64,000 nucleotides of DNA. Origin: Zea mays (Eukaryota; Streptophyta; Magnoliopsida; Poales; Poaceae). Under the pieces are notes generated by a model. It did not search any database. It was given only the letters and a program-made list of their open reading frames with translations, and had not been told where the DNA came from. A program made the position numbers and the translations under genes. Shown here piece by piece: positions 33,620 through 44,014 of this stretch. Location of the stretch: positions 92,515,849-92,579,848 of the forward strand of contig NC_050104.1 in the NCBI RefSeq assembly GCF_902167145.1, read 5' to 3'. How positions within the stretch are numbered: the stretch's first letter is position 1; each line of letters starts with the position of its first letter.

Positions 33620-36600
33620 ATGTCTGAAGCTGCTAAGAAGGCTGCTGCTGAGATGAAGCTGAGTCTTGATGAAGAGAAGAACCTAGGGTTTCTTATAGCG
33701 ATGTCGAAGTCCAACACAGAAAAGATTACCAAGGAAATTCTGGAGGGGCTGTCTGAAGATACTGGTGACAGTGAAAGTTATGATATGGACAGTAGTGGCG
33801 AAGACTCCGAAGATCGCCCCTGGCGACCAAGCCATTCAGTTTATGGTAAATCAACTATCAAAGAGAATCATCTTGTTAATATGAGAGGAAGGTATTTCCG
33901 GGATCTGTCCATTGTGAGGGCGGACGAAGGGGAAAAAACTTGTCCACACCCTGAAGAAAATGAAGTTGTGGTGTACCGAAGCTTTTTGAAAGCTGGATTG
34001 CGATTCCCCTTGAGCAGCTTCGTCGTGGAGGTGTTGAAAATCTTCGAAGTCTATCTTCATCAACTTACTCCCGAGGCAATTATAAGGCTAAATATCTTCG
34101 TGTGGGCCGCGAGGAGCCAAGGTCTGAAGCCTGACGCAAGAAGCTTCTGTAATGTTCATGAATTATTGTATGAAACAAAGCCTTGGGGCAAAGAACAGTA
34201 CCATAACAACTTTGGCTGCTACAGCTTCGTTTCTCGGTCCGGGGCAAGCTGTCCCGTACCAACCTTTCGGAAGAGATGGCCCGGGGATTGGATGACAGAA
34301 TGGTTTTATGTGAAGAATGACTTATCAGCACGAGAAGACATCAAAGGTATAATTATGCGTCCTATTTGGCAAAGCTTCGGCCTTCGGAGGCCGAAGGTTG
34401 AAATGAACGAAGCCGCCGAAAAGTGCCAAAGAGCCTTCGGCGTTGTCTGTTCTTTTATAGGAACAAGGGACTTAGTACAAGAACATATCGCCTTCAGGGT
34501 GTGGCCGCTTGCTGAGAAATGGGAAATGCCACAAGAAACCATAAAAGAGGCCGACGAAGGTGAGCTTGTGAGACTGAAGTACACCTTCAAATTTGGAGAT
34601 AAATTTATTGAGCCAGATGATGAGTGGTTGAAAAGCATTGACAATTTAAGTGATGAGCTACTCGGGACCTACTCGAAGGCTGAAGATAATGCAATGTCAG
34701 CAGCCTTCGGAGGCCGAAAAAAGAAGAGACTGAATCGGGTATTTGATGCCATTGGGTTTGTCTACCCTGATTACTGCTATCCCATTCGAAGGCAGAAGAG
34801 AAAAAACACAATCTCTGCAAAAGAAGAAGCTGCAGCTGCTCCTAGTGAGCCAGAACCGAAAAGGAAAAAGATAAAGGTTCTTACGCATCGGCCGCGTTAT
34901 ATTGAACCAGCTTCGGTGCCTGAGTTCACCGGAGAAGCTTCTTCGGCCACCGAAGCTGAACAGCCAACCTTGCTGCCAGAAACTGCAGAGATGGCCGAAG
35001 CACCATCCACAGAAAAAATGGAAGAAGCGAAAAAGCTGACTAAGGAAAAAACATTAGAAGTTTTGAGTCCTGCAGTAAATATTGAAACAGCAAAAAACCA
35101 AAAGGGGCCATCAGTGACCCCAAAAAGGAAAAGAATGGTAAATGTACTAGACGTCTTGGAGACAATTAAGTCTTCAAGCACAATTCCAAAAAAGAGTGTT
35201 GAAGTTGCTGAAGCTTCTACTGAAGCTTCGGCTCAACAAGCTGAAGCTGAAGCTGGGCCTTCAGAGCCCTACAAGGAGCAACCTTTTGAAGCCGAAGCAA
35301 TAAAAATTCCAGAACCAGTATTAGTTGAAGAAACTGACACCGCCATCCCCGAAGCACCTGTCAGCATGCGTGATTACATGATACGACATGCTTCGGGGAA
35401 GAAGCTATCCGAAGAAGAAACTCATGAAGCCATCCATTATGCAAAGGAACTAAAATATCCGAAGGGGGCAGTAATATTCAATGGAACGAATGAAGATGAC
35501 TTCTTATACTGCCTGCCTGACAACAAAGAGCTATCTGTCTGCCGAGAAATGGCCAGAAGTATTGGTTTCCCGAAGCTTGAATCTGGATTAAGCGCCATGT
35601 CGAAAGAAGATCTCGCAGACAGTCTTGCGTACAACAGCCTGAAGGTATAGGAATTAGACACTTGAAAAACCCCCTTATTTTTACGCAACTCATTCCTTTT
35701 TTCTTATATGAATTCTTTTTCGTATAGGGCCTGATCCTAAGCAACGCACTAAGAGCCCAAAAGAGCGCCGAAGATGAAAGCTATGAAATTGCGTTTAATA
35801 ATTTACGCTCCGAAGTTATCAGACTGAGAAACGAAGCTTTGGAAAAAGATAAAATTCTGCTTACACTGGTAGATAAAGTGAAAAAAGACGAAGCTGCTTC
35901 AAAGGCCCAAGCCGAAGCTCAAAAACGCGAGATTAAAGATCTTCAGAAACAGGTGGCTAGAGCTAAAGAGGAGCGCGCGCTTGAGGAAACGAAACGAGAA
36001 CTTAGTGATTTTATGGTCAGCAAATTGGAATCAAAAGTTAAGGAGCTTCGCACATCTCAGGGGAAATGCTATGTCAAATCTGTAGAATGTGTGAATAAAA
36101 TTAAATCCAGCTTCGCCAGCGTAGGCGCCTTTTCCAGCGAAGAGAATTTCTCTCGAGGCAATCCCGAAGGTCCGCTGGAATGGATTAGCCACGAAGCAGA
36201 GGCCTTCGAAGAGATTCTGAACAGTCGTGGCGACATATGCGCTTTTTCGGGCGCCAGAGGAATTGCTTCTGTCTTAGAGAAGAAAGGTTGCGGGCATGTA
36301 AAATTTTTAGCTCAATCCGAAGCTACCTTATCTTCCGAAGACGTCAAGGACCCCTCGACCGAAGCAAGCGTGGTTGGTGGCAAATTTTTTACTGATATCT
36401 GGAACGACGGCGGCCGAGGAATGGCGCAAGAGATCATCCAAAGGAGCGAAAAAGGCATTCATGACGCCAGAAAAGTGGCAGAAGCTGCCGAAAGGAGTAC
36501 AGAGCCCGAAAGGCAATTAGGTACCAATTAGTCGCTCTTATTGTGTTGTAATTTTTATTCCAAACTTTGCTCAAGGTTTGCAAAAGTAATGAAGAAATGT

Positions 36601-36729
36601 TCTCTTCCCTCAGAAACTGCTGGATCAAATGTCGACGAAGAAATTAAACAAATGGCCGAAACTATCTTGGACAAGATTGCTGACCAACTTCTAAATGAGG
36701 CCGCCGAAGAAGTATTGAGAGAAGATTAG
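33620..36729 (+). CDS. Element B antisense gene: intact three-exon PF04195-type protein
   Basis: Exons are 33,620-35,644, 35,728-36,520 and 36,614-36,729; introns of 83 and 93 bp have GT-AG ends. Joined in frame they give 977 codons, with no stop before ETAGSNVDEEIKQMA...EVLRED. Exon 1 encodes the transposon domain (~res 110-260: GLRFPLSSFVVEVLKIFEVY, LTPEAIIRLNIFVWAARSQG, NNFGCYSFVSR, TEWFYVKND). Alanine/glutamate-rich and basic stretches follow (PKRKKIKVL, PKRKRMVNVL), possible nuclear signals. Exon 2 is a coiled coil followed by the conserved module SGARGIASVLEKKGCGH and DIWNDGGRGMA. The start was chosen as the first ATG 150 bp after a TATA box. The biochemical role is unknown. The introns sit on the strand that the LTR transcript does not splice, which explains their survival. 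Confidence 0.8.
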
Positions 36730-37749
36730 ATGCTATTTGGAAAAATCATTTAAAGTGTAATCTATGTAACACTTTGTACATTTGAATGTAATATACAAAT
36801 CTCCTTTCATTATTGAATTCTTTACGATGCATGAAACATTAAATACATACCATTTTTGAGCCTTTGGCGAAAAAACACCTTCCCTTCTTTTCATGCTTCG
36901 TGAAGAAGGCATTCTCCGTTAAAATTATTCTGATGAATCACATCCATGCTTCGTCAAAACATTCTTCGAAGCTATACTCCGAAGCTATACAACTTCGATA
37001 TTGATCTGATAAAGCCCGCCCATGTTTCGTAAAAATATTCTCCGAAGCTGTATTCCGAAGCTGTACAATTTCGATGTCACTTTCTCAAAGCATCCTTTCG
37101 AAGGTTGAGAGTATCTCCTTCTCTTGCCAAATGCAATATGATGTATGATGCTTATGCTATGCAAAATGATGTGATGATGTTATGTTATGCATGTGACATT
37201 TGTTCCGGAGATACACATAAAATATATTCGTAAGCTCTGCATTCCCTTGGGAACGTCTTTGGAGCTTCTTCGTCTTTTACTTAGACGGTATCAGCGTTGA
37301 CTTTTCGCTGTAAGCCTCCCTTAGGAGCTTCTTCGTCTTTTACTTAGACGGTATCAGCGTTGACTTTTCGCTGTAAGCCTCCCTTAGGAGCTTCTTCGCC
37401 TTTTACTTAGGCGGTATCAGCGTTGACTTTTCGCTGTAGGCTCTGCATTCCTTTAGGAACGACTTCTGAGCAGAAAACTTACACTGCGCTCCCTTTGGAA
37501 CGGCTTTTTGTGACTTCATAAACTTACTCTGCGTTCCTTAGAACGACTTTCTGTTACTCCGAAGGATTTTTAATCCGAAGATCCTCCTTGGTAACGGAAA
37601 AAGTTTTAGGCTTCAGCAACTTAGGCCTGTGGAGCAAATAGATTTTCCTCGTGGGAAACAACGAAATTATTACATGAAAACTATCAATGTTTTTTGCTTC
37701 ACAGAAAATAAAACTGAATAGAAAAGACTGCTATCAAAGGTAGGATATG
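36730..37749. repeat. Element B convergent intergenic region with 63-bp tandem repeat
   Basis: Between the converging ends of the antisense gene and gag lies an array with three 63-bp units starting GGAGCTTCTTCGTCTTTTAC at 37,261, 37,324 and 37,387. Diverged units extend to about 37,560. The units contain GGTATCAGCGTTGACTTTTCG and CCTTAGGAGC and are reverse-complement relatives of the array in element A. The flank at 36,770-37,200 is AT-rich with TTCGAAGC-type short repeats. Confidence 0.8.
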
Positions 37750-39264
37750 TCAATAAATGTGCTTCGACTCTGGCACAGTGCTGTTGACTGTGCGAGCTTC
37801 GGACTGTTCTCTGAAGTCCCTCTGATGTGGAGCATATTGACTCCCTTCTGGCTGTTGACCTTGCTGCAATGGAGGTGGAGGCGGAAGCTGCTGCCAGGAA
37901 GCTTGAGGTTGACTTGCCGAAGCTACAGAAGCCGCAGGGTGGTTGTCTATGTATTGTGGGACATAAGGCGGATGAAACGAAGCAGTATGCATAACCTGCT
38001 TCGACTGAGCTTGTTGAGATGCAGCTTCGGCTAGTTCCTTTTGCTTCTGGATTGTAACATGGCACGTCCTAGTGGTGTGGCCCTTGCCCTCTCCACAGAA
38101 TAGGCAAAACAGTCTCCTTGGCTGATCTCCGAATCTTCCGCCGAAGCCCCTGGCGCCTCTGCCTCTTGGAGCTGGTGGCCGAAAGAAAGTTTGTTGTTGC
38201 CCCGAAGCCTGTGAGGAGCACTGCGGCCTGTTTTGCTGACTCCCCTTATCATCATTCTGAGTGTTGTGAATGGAACGGACATGCCTCGGGTAGTATCTTC
38301 CTCCGAAGCTCCTGGTCATCTCAGAAAATCTGAAGGCCTCCTCCCTTCTTTGGCGAAAGTCATTGTCAGCACGAATGTACTCATCCATCTTTTGGAGCAA
38401 TTTCTCCAAGGTCTGAGGAGGCTTCCGAGCAAAGTATTGAGCTGCAGGTCCAGGACGGAGCCCCTTGATCATGGCTTCGATAACGATTTCATTGGGCACC
38501 GTTGGTGCCTGCGCCCTCAATCGTAAGAACCTTCGGACATACGCCTGAAGGTATTCTTCGTGATCCTGAATACACTGGAAGAGGGCTTGAGCTGTAACCG
38601 GCTTCGTTTGAAATCCTTGAAAGCTGGTCAGTAACATATCCTTCAGCTTCTGCCATGAAGTGATTGTTCCTGGCCGAAGGGAGGAATACCAGGTCTGAGC
38701 AACATTCCTGACGGCCATGACGAAAGACTTCGCCATGATTGCAGCGTTGCCCCCGTACGAAGACACTGTTGCTTCGTAGCTCATCAAGAATTGCTTCGGG
38801 TCGGAGTGGCCGTCAAACATGGGGAGCTGGGGTGGCTTATAGGATGGAGGCCAAGGTGTAGCCTGCAGCTCAGCAGACAGAGGAGAAGCATCATCAAAAA
38901 CAAAATTTCCCTGATGGAAATTATCATACCAGTCGTCTTCGTTGACGAAGCCCTCCTGATGGAGGTCTTTCTGATGAGGCCTTCTATTTTGCTCATCGTG
39001 AGTGAGATGGCGAACTTCCTCAGAAGCTTCGTCAATTTGCCTTTGCAACTCAGCTAGGCGGGCCATCTTCTCCTTCTTCCTCTGCACTTGTTGATGTAGC
39101 ATCTCCATCTCTCTGATTTCTTGGTCTAGCTCTTCTTCCTCAAGCGTCGGGCTAACAGCTTTTCTCTTCTGGCTTCTGGCCTCCCGAAGAGAGACGGTCT
39201 CCTGGTTGTGGTCCAGCGGTTGTAGTGCTGCAGCCCCAGCCGCTGAAGCTTTCTTCGGCGCCAT
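37750..39264 (-). CDS. gag: Element B gag, intact (504 aa)
   Basis: Starts MAPKKASAAGAAALQPLDHN 76 bp inside the LTR-PBS boundary. It contains a coiled-coil segment (~res 45-90, EIREMEMLHQQVQRKKEKMA). The retrotransposon gag core follows (~res 140-330: FDGHSDPKQFLMSYEA, WYSSLRPGTITSWQKLKDML, EEYLQAYVRRFLRLRAQAP). An RGG-like basic part precedes a Cys/His motif CLFCGEGKGHTTRTC (~res 387), then a glutamine/proline-rich tail. Gag forms the virus-like particle and packages RNA. The frame is fully open although the element encodes no pol, so it should rely on a related element's protease, RT and integrase. Confidence 0.9.
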   Translation of the reverse strand: MAPKKASAAGAAALQPLDHNQETVSLREARSQKRKAVSPTLEEEELDQEIREMEMLHQQVQRKKEKMARLAELQRQIDEASEEVRHLTHDEQNRRPHQKDLHQEGFVNEDDWYDNFHQGNFVFDDASPLSAELQATPWPPSYKPPQLPMFDGHSDPKQFLMSYEATVSSYGGNAAIMAKSFVMAVRNVAQTWYSSLRPGTITSWQKLKDMLLTSFQGFQTKPVTAQALFQCIQDHEEYLQAYVRRFLRLRAQAPTVPNEIVIEAMIKGLRPGPAAQYFARKPPQTLEKLLQKMDEYIRADNDFRQRREEAFRFSEMTRSFGGRYYPRHVRSIHNTQNDDKGSQQNRPQCSSQASGQQQTFFRPPAPRGRGARGFGGRFGDQPRRLFCLFCGEGKGHTTRTCHVTIQKQKELAEAASQQAQSKQVMHTASFHPPYVPQYIDNHPAASVASASQPQASWQQLPPPPPLQQGQQPEGSQYAPHQRDFREQSEARTVNSTVPESKHIY

Positions 39265-39320
39265 AGCGAAGGTCTATAGCTTCCGAGGGTGTTCACGAAG
39301 ACTCGAAGTGGAAGTGAGTT

Positions 39321-39339
39321 CACCGGAGGTGGGCGCCAA
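39321..39339 (-). other. Element B primer binding site
   Basis: The minus strand reads TTGGCGCCCACCTCCGGTG directly after the 5' LTR, one base different from the PBS of element A. Confidence 0.8.
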
Positions 39340-40009
39340 TGTTGGGGACTTGTTCTCAAATGCTAAGAGTTAAGAACAAGGCAACATAAAAAGTGTTAAG
39401 TGTTAAAGTCCTTCGTCCTTCGAAGCATTATGTCCCCTTCGGGAAATAATGAGTCTGGGACGAAGGTCATAAGAGAAATACCTTCGCAAACATAACAGAT
39501 AATGACGAGGGACTTATATAAAGCATGAAATATAATATAAGCATCATCGCAGAATCATTTCTATTTTATTAACATGGAAAAATAGAAATGATTTCAAACT
39601 ACAAATGTACCTTCGGTCCTGAGAGAAGGTAGAAAGTACAAGCGTGACGCAAAAGCAAATGCCAAGTCCGCGTGAACAGTACGGGAGTACTGTTCATCTA
39701 TTTATAGACGCGGGACGCAGCCCACGTAAAATTACATCCATGTCCATTACATTTGTTAACGGCTTATGGAAATCTGTCGAGGCCCCCGAAGTCTTTTCAT
39801 CTTTAAGTCGGTTCCCCCTTCTGCCATCGCGCCGAAGCTTCCCTGCGCACAGCTTCGGCTACACTCGACCTTCGTCTGGTTCAGGCTTCGTCCTGGCCGT
39901 GCTCCATATTCATAATTCTGGATCCGAAAATACCTGTTCACATAATCCACTCGGAAAACATTGTCAAATCATGTTTTTGAGGACCTTCGGAGGACGAAGG
40001 CCCCCAACA
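39340..40009 (-). repeat. Element B 5' LTR (right copy, 670 bp)
   Basis: Promoter LTR for the minus-strand genomic RNA. The TATA box (39,706-39,699 in minus orientation) is followed by the perfect GAACAGTAC hairpin (39,695-39,674). Confidence 0.95.
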
Positions 40010-40326
40010 CCATCACTTCTTCTAAAGACAGACACATCTACATTTGTAAATAGACAGTTATATCCCATATTGCATAATTGACTAACAGATAGTAAATTAT
40101 ATCCTAGAGACTCTACTAAAAACACATTAGAGATAGAATGCTCATTAGAAATTGCAATTTTACCTAACCCTTTTACCTTGCCTTGATTCCCATCACCGAA
40201 TATGATTGAATCTTGGGAATCCTTATTCTTGACGTAGGAGGTGAACATTTTCTTCTCCCCCGTCATATGGTTTGTGCATCCGCTGTCAATAATCCAGCTT
40301 GAACCCCCGGATGCATAAACCTGCAA
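40010..40326 (-). pseudogene. pol: Opie-like pol: aspartic protease start, interrupted by B
   Basis: The frame begins MQVYASGGSSWIIDSGCTNH and continues MTGEKKMF, the copia protease with catalytic D-S-G. Later parts read NLLSVSQLCNMGYNCLF. It is interrupted within the codons for RRSDG by element B and resumes at 32,644. It overlaps no gag sequence but lies in a +1 frame relative to gag, so pol expression must have needed frameshifting or a separate start. Confidence 0.85.
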
Positions 40327-40333
40327 GGCAAAT

Positions 40334-42718
40334 TTAGGCTTGGGACTTAGGTACCCAACTCTTGTTGGGTCCTACAAGGTTAGTGCAAATGTCCTTAGGG
40401 ACCCAAATGCAAGTTTTGTCTCCCTTGCATTTTGCCCCTAACTTCCTAGCAACTATTTTCCTATCCTTTCTACAAATAGCAAAGGAAGCATTTAGTGCAT
40501 GATAAATTGTAGAAGGTCCATGATCTTTCCTATGAGCATTAACAACATTTCTCCTAGGCATATTGTGAATGACATTTCTTCTACCAACCTTTCTATCATG
40601 CACAACATGAGAACTAGAAGCAGTCATAGCATAAGAATCATAAGCATGTGAATCAAAATCATTATAAGCATTTCTAGCATGTCTCCTATCATAGTACAAG
40701 AAAGCATGATTCTTTTTAGCACTACTAGCCATAGGGGCCTTCCCTTTCTCCTTGACGTAGATGGGAGCCTTATGGCTTGTTAAGTTCTTGGCCTCTCTCT
40801 TGAAGCCAAGACCATCCTTAATTGAGGGGTGTCTACCCACTGTGTAGGCATCCCTTGCAAATTTTAGTTTATCAAATTCGCTTTTGCTAGCCTTAAGTTG
40901 AGCATTAAGACTAGCCACTTCATCATTCAATTTAGAAATTGAAACTAGATGTTCACTACACGCATCAATGTCAAAATCTTTACACCTAGTGCAAATCACA
41001 ACATGTTCTACACAAGATGTTGATTTACTAGATTTTTCTAGCTTAGCATTTAAATCATCATTTATGCTTTTTAAACTAGAAATTGAATCATGACATGTAG
41101 ACAACTCACAAGAAAGCATTTCATTTCTCTTAATCTCTAAAGCAAGTGATTTTTGTGCTTCTACAAACTTATCATGTTCTTCATATAAAAGGTCCTCTTG
41201 CTTTTCTAAAAGCCTATCCTTTTCATTCAAGGCATCAATCAATTCATTGATTTTATCAATTTTATTTCTATCTAATCCCTTGAACAAACTAGAGTAATCT
41301 ATTTCATCATCACTAGACTCATCGTCACTAGAAGAATCATAAGTGACATCATTACGAGTGATTACCTTCTTCTCTCTTGCCATGAGGCAAGTGTGACGCT
41401 CGTTGGGGAAGAGGGATGACTTGTTGAAGGCGGTGGCGGCGAGTCCTTCATTGTCGGAGTCGGAGGAGCAATCCGAATCCCACTCCTTTCCGATGTGTGC
41501 CTCGCCCTTGGCCTTCTTGTAATTCTTCTTCTTTTCCCTCTTGTTCCCCTGTTCCTGGTCACTATCGTTATCGGGGCAGTTAGCGATAAAATGACCAATC
41601 TTACCGCACTTGAAGCATGAGCGCTTCCCCTTTGTCTTGGTCTTGCTTGGCTGCCCCTTGTGACCTTTTAGCACCGTCTTGAAGCGTTTGATGATGAGAG
41701 CCATCTCTTCATCATTAAGTCCAGCCGCCTCAATTTGTGCCACCTTGCTAGGTAGCGCCTCCTTGCTTCTTGTTGCCTTGAGAGCAAGGGGTTGATGCTC
41801 GTTGATCGGTCCATTCAAGGCGTCGTCCACGTATCTTGCCTCCTTGATCATCATCCGCCCGCTTACGAATTTTCCGAGTACCTCCTCGGGCGTCATCTTC
41901 GTGTACCTGGGATTCTCACGAATATTGTTCACTAGATGAGGATCAAGAACAGTAAAGGACCTTAGCATTAGTCGGACGACGTCGTGGTCCGTCCATCGCG
42001 TGCTTCCGTAGCTCCTTATTTTGTTGATAAGGGTCTTGAGCCGGTTGTATGTTTGAGTTGGCTCCTCGCCCCTTATCATCGCGAACCGTCCAAGCTCGCC
42101 CTCCACCAACTCCATTTTGGTGAGCAAGGTAGCGTCATTTCCCTCATGAGAGATCTTGAGGGTATCCCAGATTTGCTTGGCGTTATCCAAGCCACTCACT
42201 TTGTTATATTCATCCCTGCACAATGAAGCTAGAAGAACAGTAGTAGCTTGTGCATTCTTATGTATTTGCTCATTAATGAATATAGGACTATCCGAACTAT
42301 TAAAGTGCATTCCACTATCTACAATCTCCCATATACTAGGATGGAGAGAAAAAAGGTGACTACGCATTTTGTGGCTCCAAAATCCGTAGTCCTCCCCATC
42401 AAAGTGTGGGGGCTTGCCGAGTGGAATGGAAAGCAAATGTGAATTTGAGCTTTGCGGAATACGAGAGTAGTCAAAGGAAAAGTTAGAATTAACCGGTTTC
42501 CTTTGCTCGTAGTCGTTGTGGTCGTCGTCCCTTTGGGAAGAAGAGGATTCGTCGCTGTCGTAGTAGACGATCTCCTTGATGCGCCTTGTCTTCTTCTTCT
42601 TCCCATCTTTACGTCTATGGCCCGAGCCAGAGTCGTTGGATTTGTCATCTTTTGGCTCGTTGACGAAGGACTCCTTTTCCTTGTCGTTGATCACGATTCC
42701 CTTCCCCTTAGGATCCAT
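40334..42718 (-). CDS. gag: Opie-like gag (794 aa), open
   Basis: Starts MDPKGKGIVINDKEKESFVN, 34 bp after the PBS. It contains a copia gag core of the UBN2 type (~res 90-330: PPHFDGEDYGFWSHKMRSHL, IWDTLKISHEGNDATLLTKM) and a CCHC knuckle CFKCGKIGHFIANC (~res 367). A long coiled-coil region follows (~res 480-620, EKDRLLEKQEDLLYEEHDKF). It ends at a TAA after WVPKSQA; pol continues eight bases further in another frame. The protein packages element RNA. The frame is complete and could supply Gag even though the RT is dead. Confidence 0.88.
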   Translation of the reverse strand: MDPKGKGIVINDKEKESFVNEPKDDKSNDSGSGHRRKDGKKKKTRRIKEIVYYDSDESSSSQRDDDHNDYEQRKPVNSNFSFDYSRIPQSSNSHLLSIPLGKPPHFDGEDYGFWSHKMRSHLFSLHPSIWEIVDSGMHFNSSDSPIFINEQIHKNAQATTVLLASLCRDEYNKVSGLDNAKQIWDTLKISHEGNDATLLTKMELVEGELGRFAMIRGEEPTQTYNRLKTLINKIRSYGSTRWTDHDVVRLMLRSFTVLDPHLVNNIRENPRYTKMTPEEVLGKFVSGRMMIKEARYVDDALNGPINEHQPLALKATRSKEALPSKVAQIEAAGLNDEEMALIIKRFKTVLKGHKGQPSKTKTKGKRSCFKCGKIGHFIANCPDNDSDQEQGNKREKKKNYKKAKGEAHIGKEWDSDCSSDSDNEGLAATAFNKSSLFPNERHTCLMAREKKVITRNDVTYDSSSDDESSDDEIDYSSLFKGLDRNKIDKINELIDALNEKDRLLEKQEDLLYEEHDKFVEAQKSLALEIKRNEMLSCELSTCHDSISSLKSINDDLNAKLEKSSKSTSCVEHVVICTRCKDFDIDACSEHLVSISKLNDEVASLNAQLKASKSEFDKLKFARDAYTVGRHPSIKDGLGFKREAKNLTSHKAPIYVKEKGKAPMASSAKKNHAFLYYDRRHARNAYNDFDSHAYDSYAMTASSSHVVHDRKVGRRNVIHNMPRRNVVNAHRKDHGPSTIYHALNASFAICRKDRKIVARKLGAKCKGDKTCIWVPKDICTNLVGPNKSWVPKSQA

Positions 42719-42750
42719 CTCTTCGGGCGGTTAGTCCCTTTCTTGAAGAG

Positions 42751-42768
42751 AACGGCTCCGATACCAAT
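42751..42768 (-). other. Opie-like primer binding site (initiator Met tRNA)
   Basis: The minus strand reads ATTGGTATCGGAGCCGTT next to the 5' LTR. TGGTATCGGAGC matches the classic TGGTATCAGAGC complement of the plant initiator methionine tRNA with one change. Confidence 0.85.
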
Positions 42769-44014
42769 TGAGAGCACCTAGAGGGGGGGGTGAATAGGTG
42801 ATCCTGTAAAACTTCAAAACTTAAGCCACAAAAACTTGTTAAGTGTTAGCACAGTTCTTGCCAAGTGGCTAGAGAGGAGTCAAAACACAATAACCACAAG
42901 AAAGCAATCACAGAGATGACACGGTGGTTATCCCGTGGTTCGGCCAAGTACAAAAACTTGCCTACTCCACGTTGTGGCGTCCCAACGGACGAGAGTTGCA
43001 CTCAACTCCTCTCAAGTGATCCAATGATCAACTTGAATACCACGGTGTTCTTCTTTTCTTTGCTCTTTTCCCGTTTGCGAGGAATCTCCACAACTTGGAG
43101 TCTCTCGCCCTTACAATAGAGTTTCACAAAGAAGTACGGAGTAAGGGAGGGAAGCAACACACACAAATCCACAGCAAAATGCGCACACTCACAGCCAAGA
43201 ATCGAGCTCAAAAGACTGTCTCAAAGTTCTCACTAGAACGGAGCTCGAATCACTTAGAATGACAAACAAATGCGCAAAGACTGAGTGTGGATGATCAAGA
43301 TTGCTCTAAGGTTGCTTGGTGGTTTCCTCCATGCGCCTAGGGGTCCCTTTTATAGCCCCAAGGCAGCTAGGAGCCGTTAAGAACAAATCTGGCAGGCCAT
43401 CCTTGCCTTCTGTCGTCGGGCGCACCGGACAGTCCGGTGCACACCGGACACTGTCCGGTGCCCGATTTCTTTCCTTAACAGGCGCAGCCGACCGTTGCCA
43501 ACCGTTGCAGATCTGGCGCACCGGACAGTCCGGTGCACACCGGACAGTCCGGTGCCCCCTTCCGACCGTTGGCCAGGCCACGTGTCCCGCGCAGATCGCG
43601 CGGCCGACCGTCGGCTCAGCCGACCGTTGGCTCACCGGACAGTCCGGTGCACACCGGACAGTCCGGTGAATTATAGTCGTACGCCGTCGGCAAATTCCCG
43701 AGAGCGGCTTCTTCGCCCGAGGCAGCCTGGCGCACCGGACACTGTCCGGTGCACCACCGGACAGTCCGGTGCCCCAGACCGAAGCAGTCTGTTGGCTGTA
43801 CACAGCCAACATTCTCCTTTTCTTCTTCTCTCTGTTTCTAACACTTAGACAAATATATTAGTATACAAAACCAATGTACTAAGACTTAGAAACATACCTT
43901 TACTTGTGATTTTCACTTTGTTCATCCATGGTCATAGATTCACAATTAAGCACTTGTGTTTGCACTCAATCACCAAAATACTTAGAAATGGCCCAAGGGC
44001 ACATTTCCCTTTCA
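42769..44014 (-). repeat. Opie-like 5' LTR (right copy, 1,246 bp)
   Basis: Promoter LTR of the copia element, one G longer than the left copy. It shows the same cluster of CACCGGACAGTCCGGTG palindromes (about 43,420-43,775). Confidence 0.92.

Larger units (their letters stand above)
32645..40009 (-). mobile_element. Element B: zeon-type non-autonomous LTR retrotransposon
   Basis: 7,365 bp, with 670-bp LTRs (TGTTGGGG...CCCCAACA) that look identical base for base, and target duplication CCATC (32,640-32,644 and 40,010-40,014). In minus orientation: 5' LTR at right, PBS, gag, tandem repeats, an oppositely oriented three-exon gene, polypurine tract, 3' LTR. There is no protease, RT, RNase H or integrase. 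Size, LTR length and gag-only content fit the maize element zeon. With identical LTRs and open genes it inserted very recently and must have used enzymes supplied by another element. Confidence 0.88.
28014..44014 (-). mobile_element. Opie/Ji-type copia LTR retrotransposon, with B nested inside
   Basis: Ends are TGAGAG...TTTCA with target duplication CCATC (28,009-28,013 and 44,015-44,019). LTRs are 1,245 and 1,246 bp. In minus orientation the order is 5' LTR (right), PBS to initiator methionine tRNA, gag, protease-integrase-RT-RNase H, polypurine tract, 3' LTR (left). Without nested B it is about 8.6 kb, close to known Opie elements. I counted about five substitutions and one G indel between the LTRs, so it is young. 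Its RT lacks the catalytic centre through an in-frame deletion. Confidence 0.9.
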
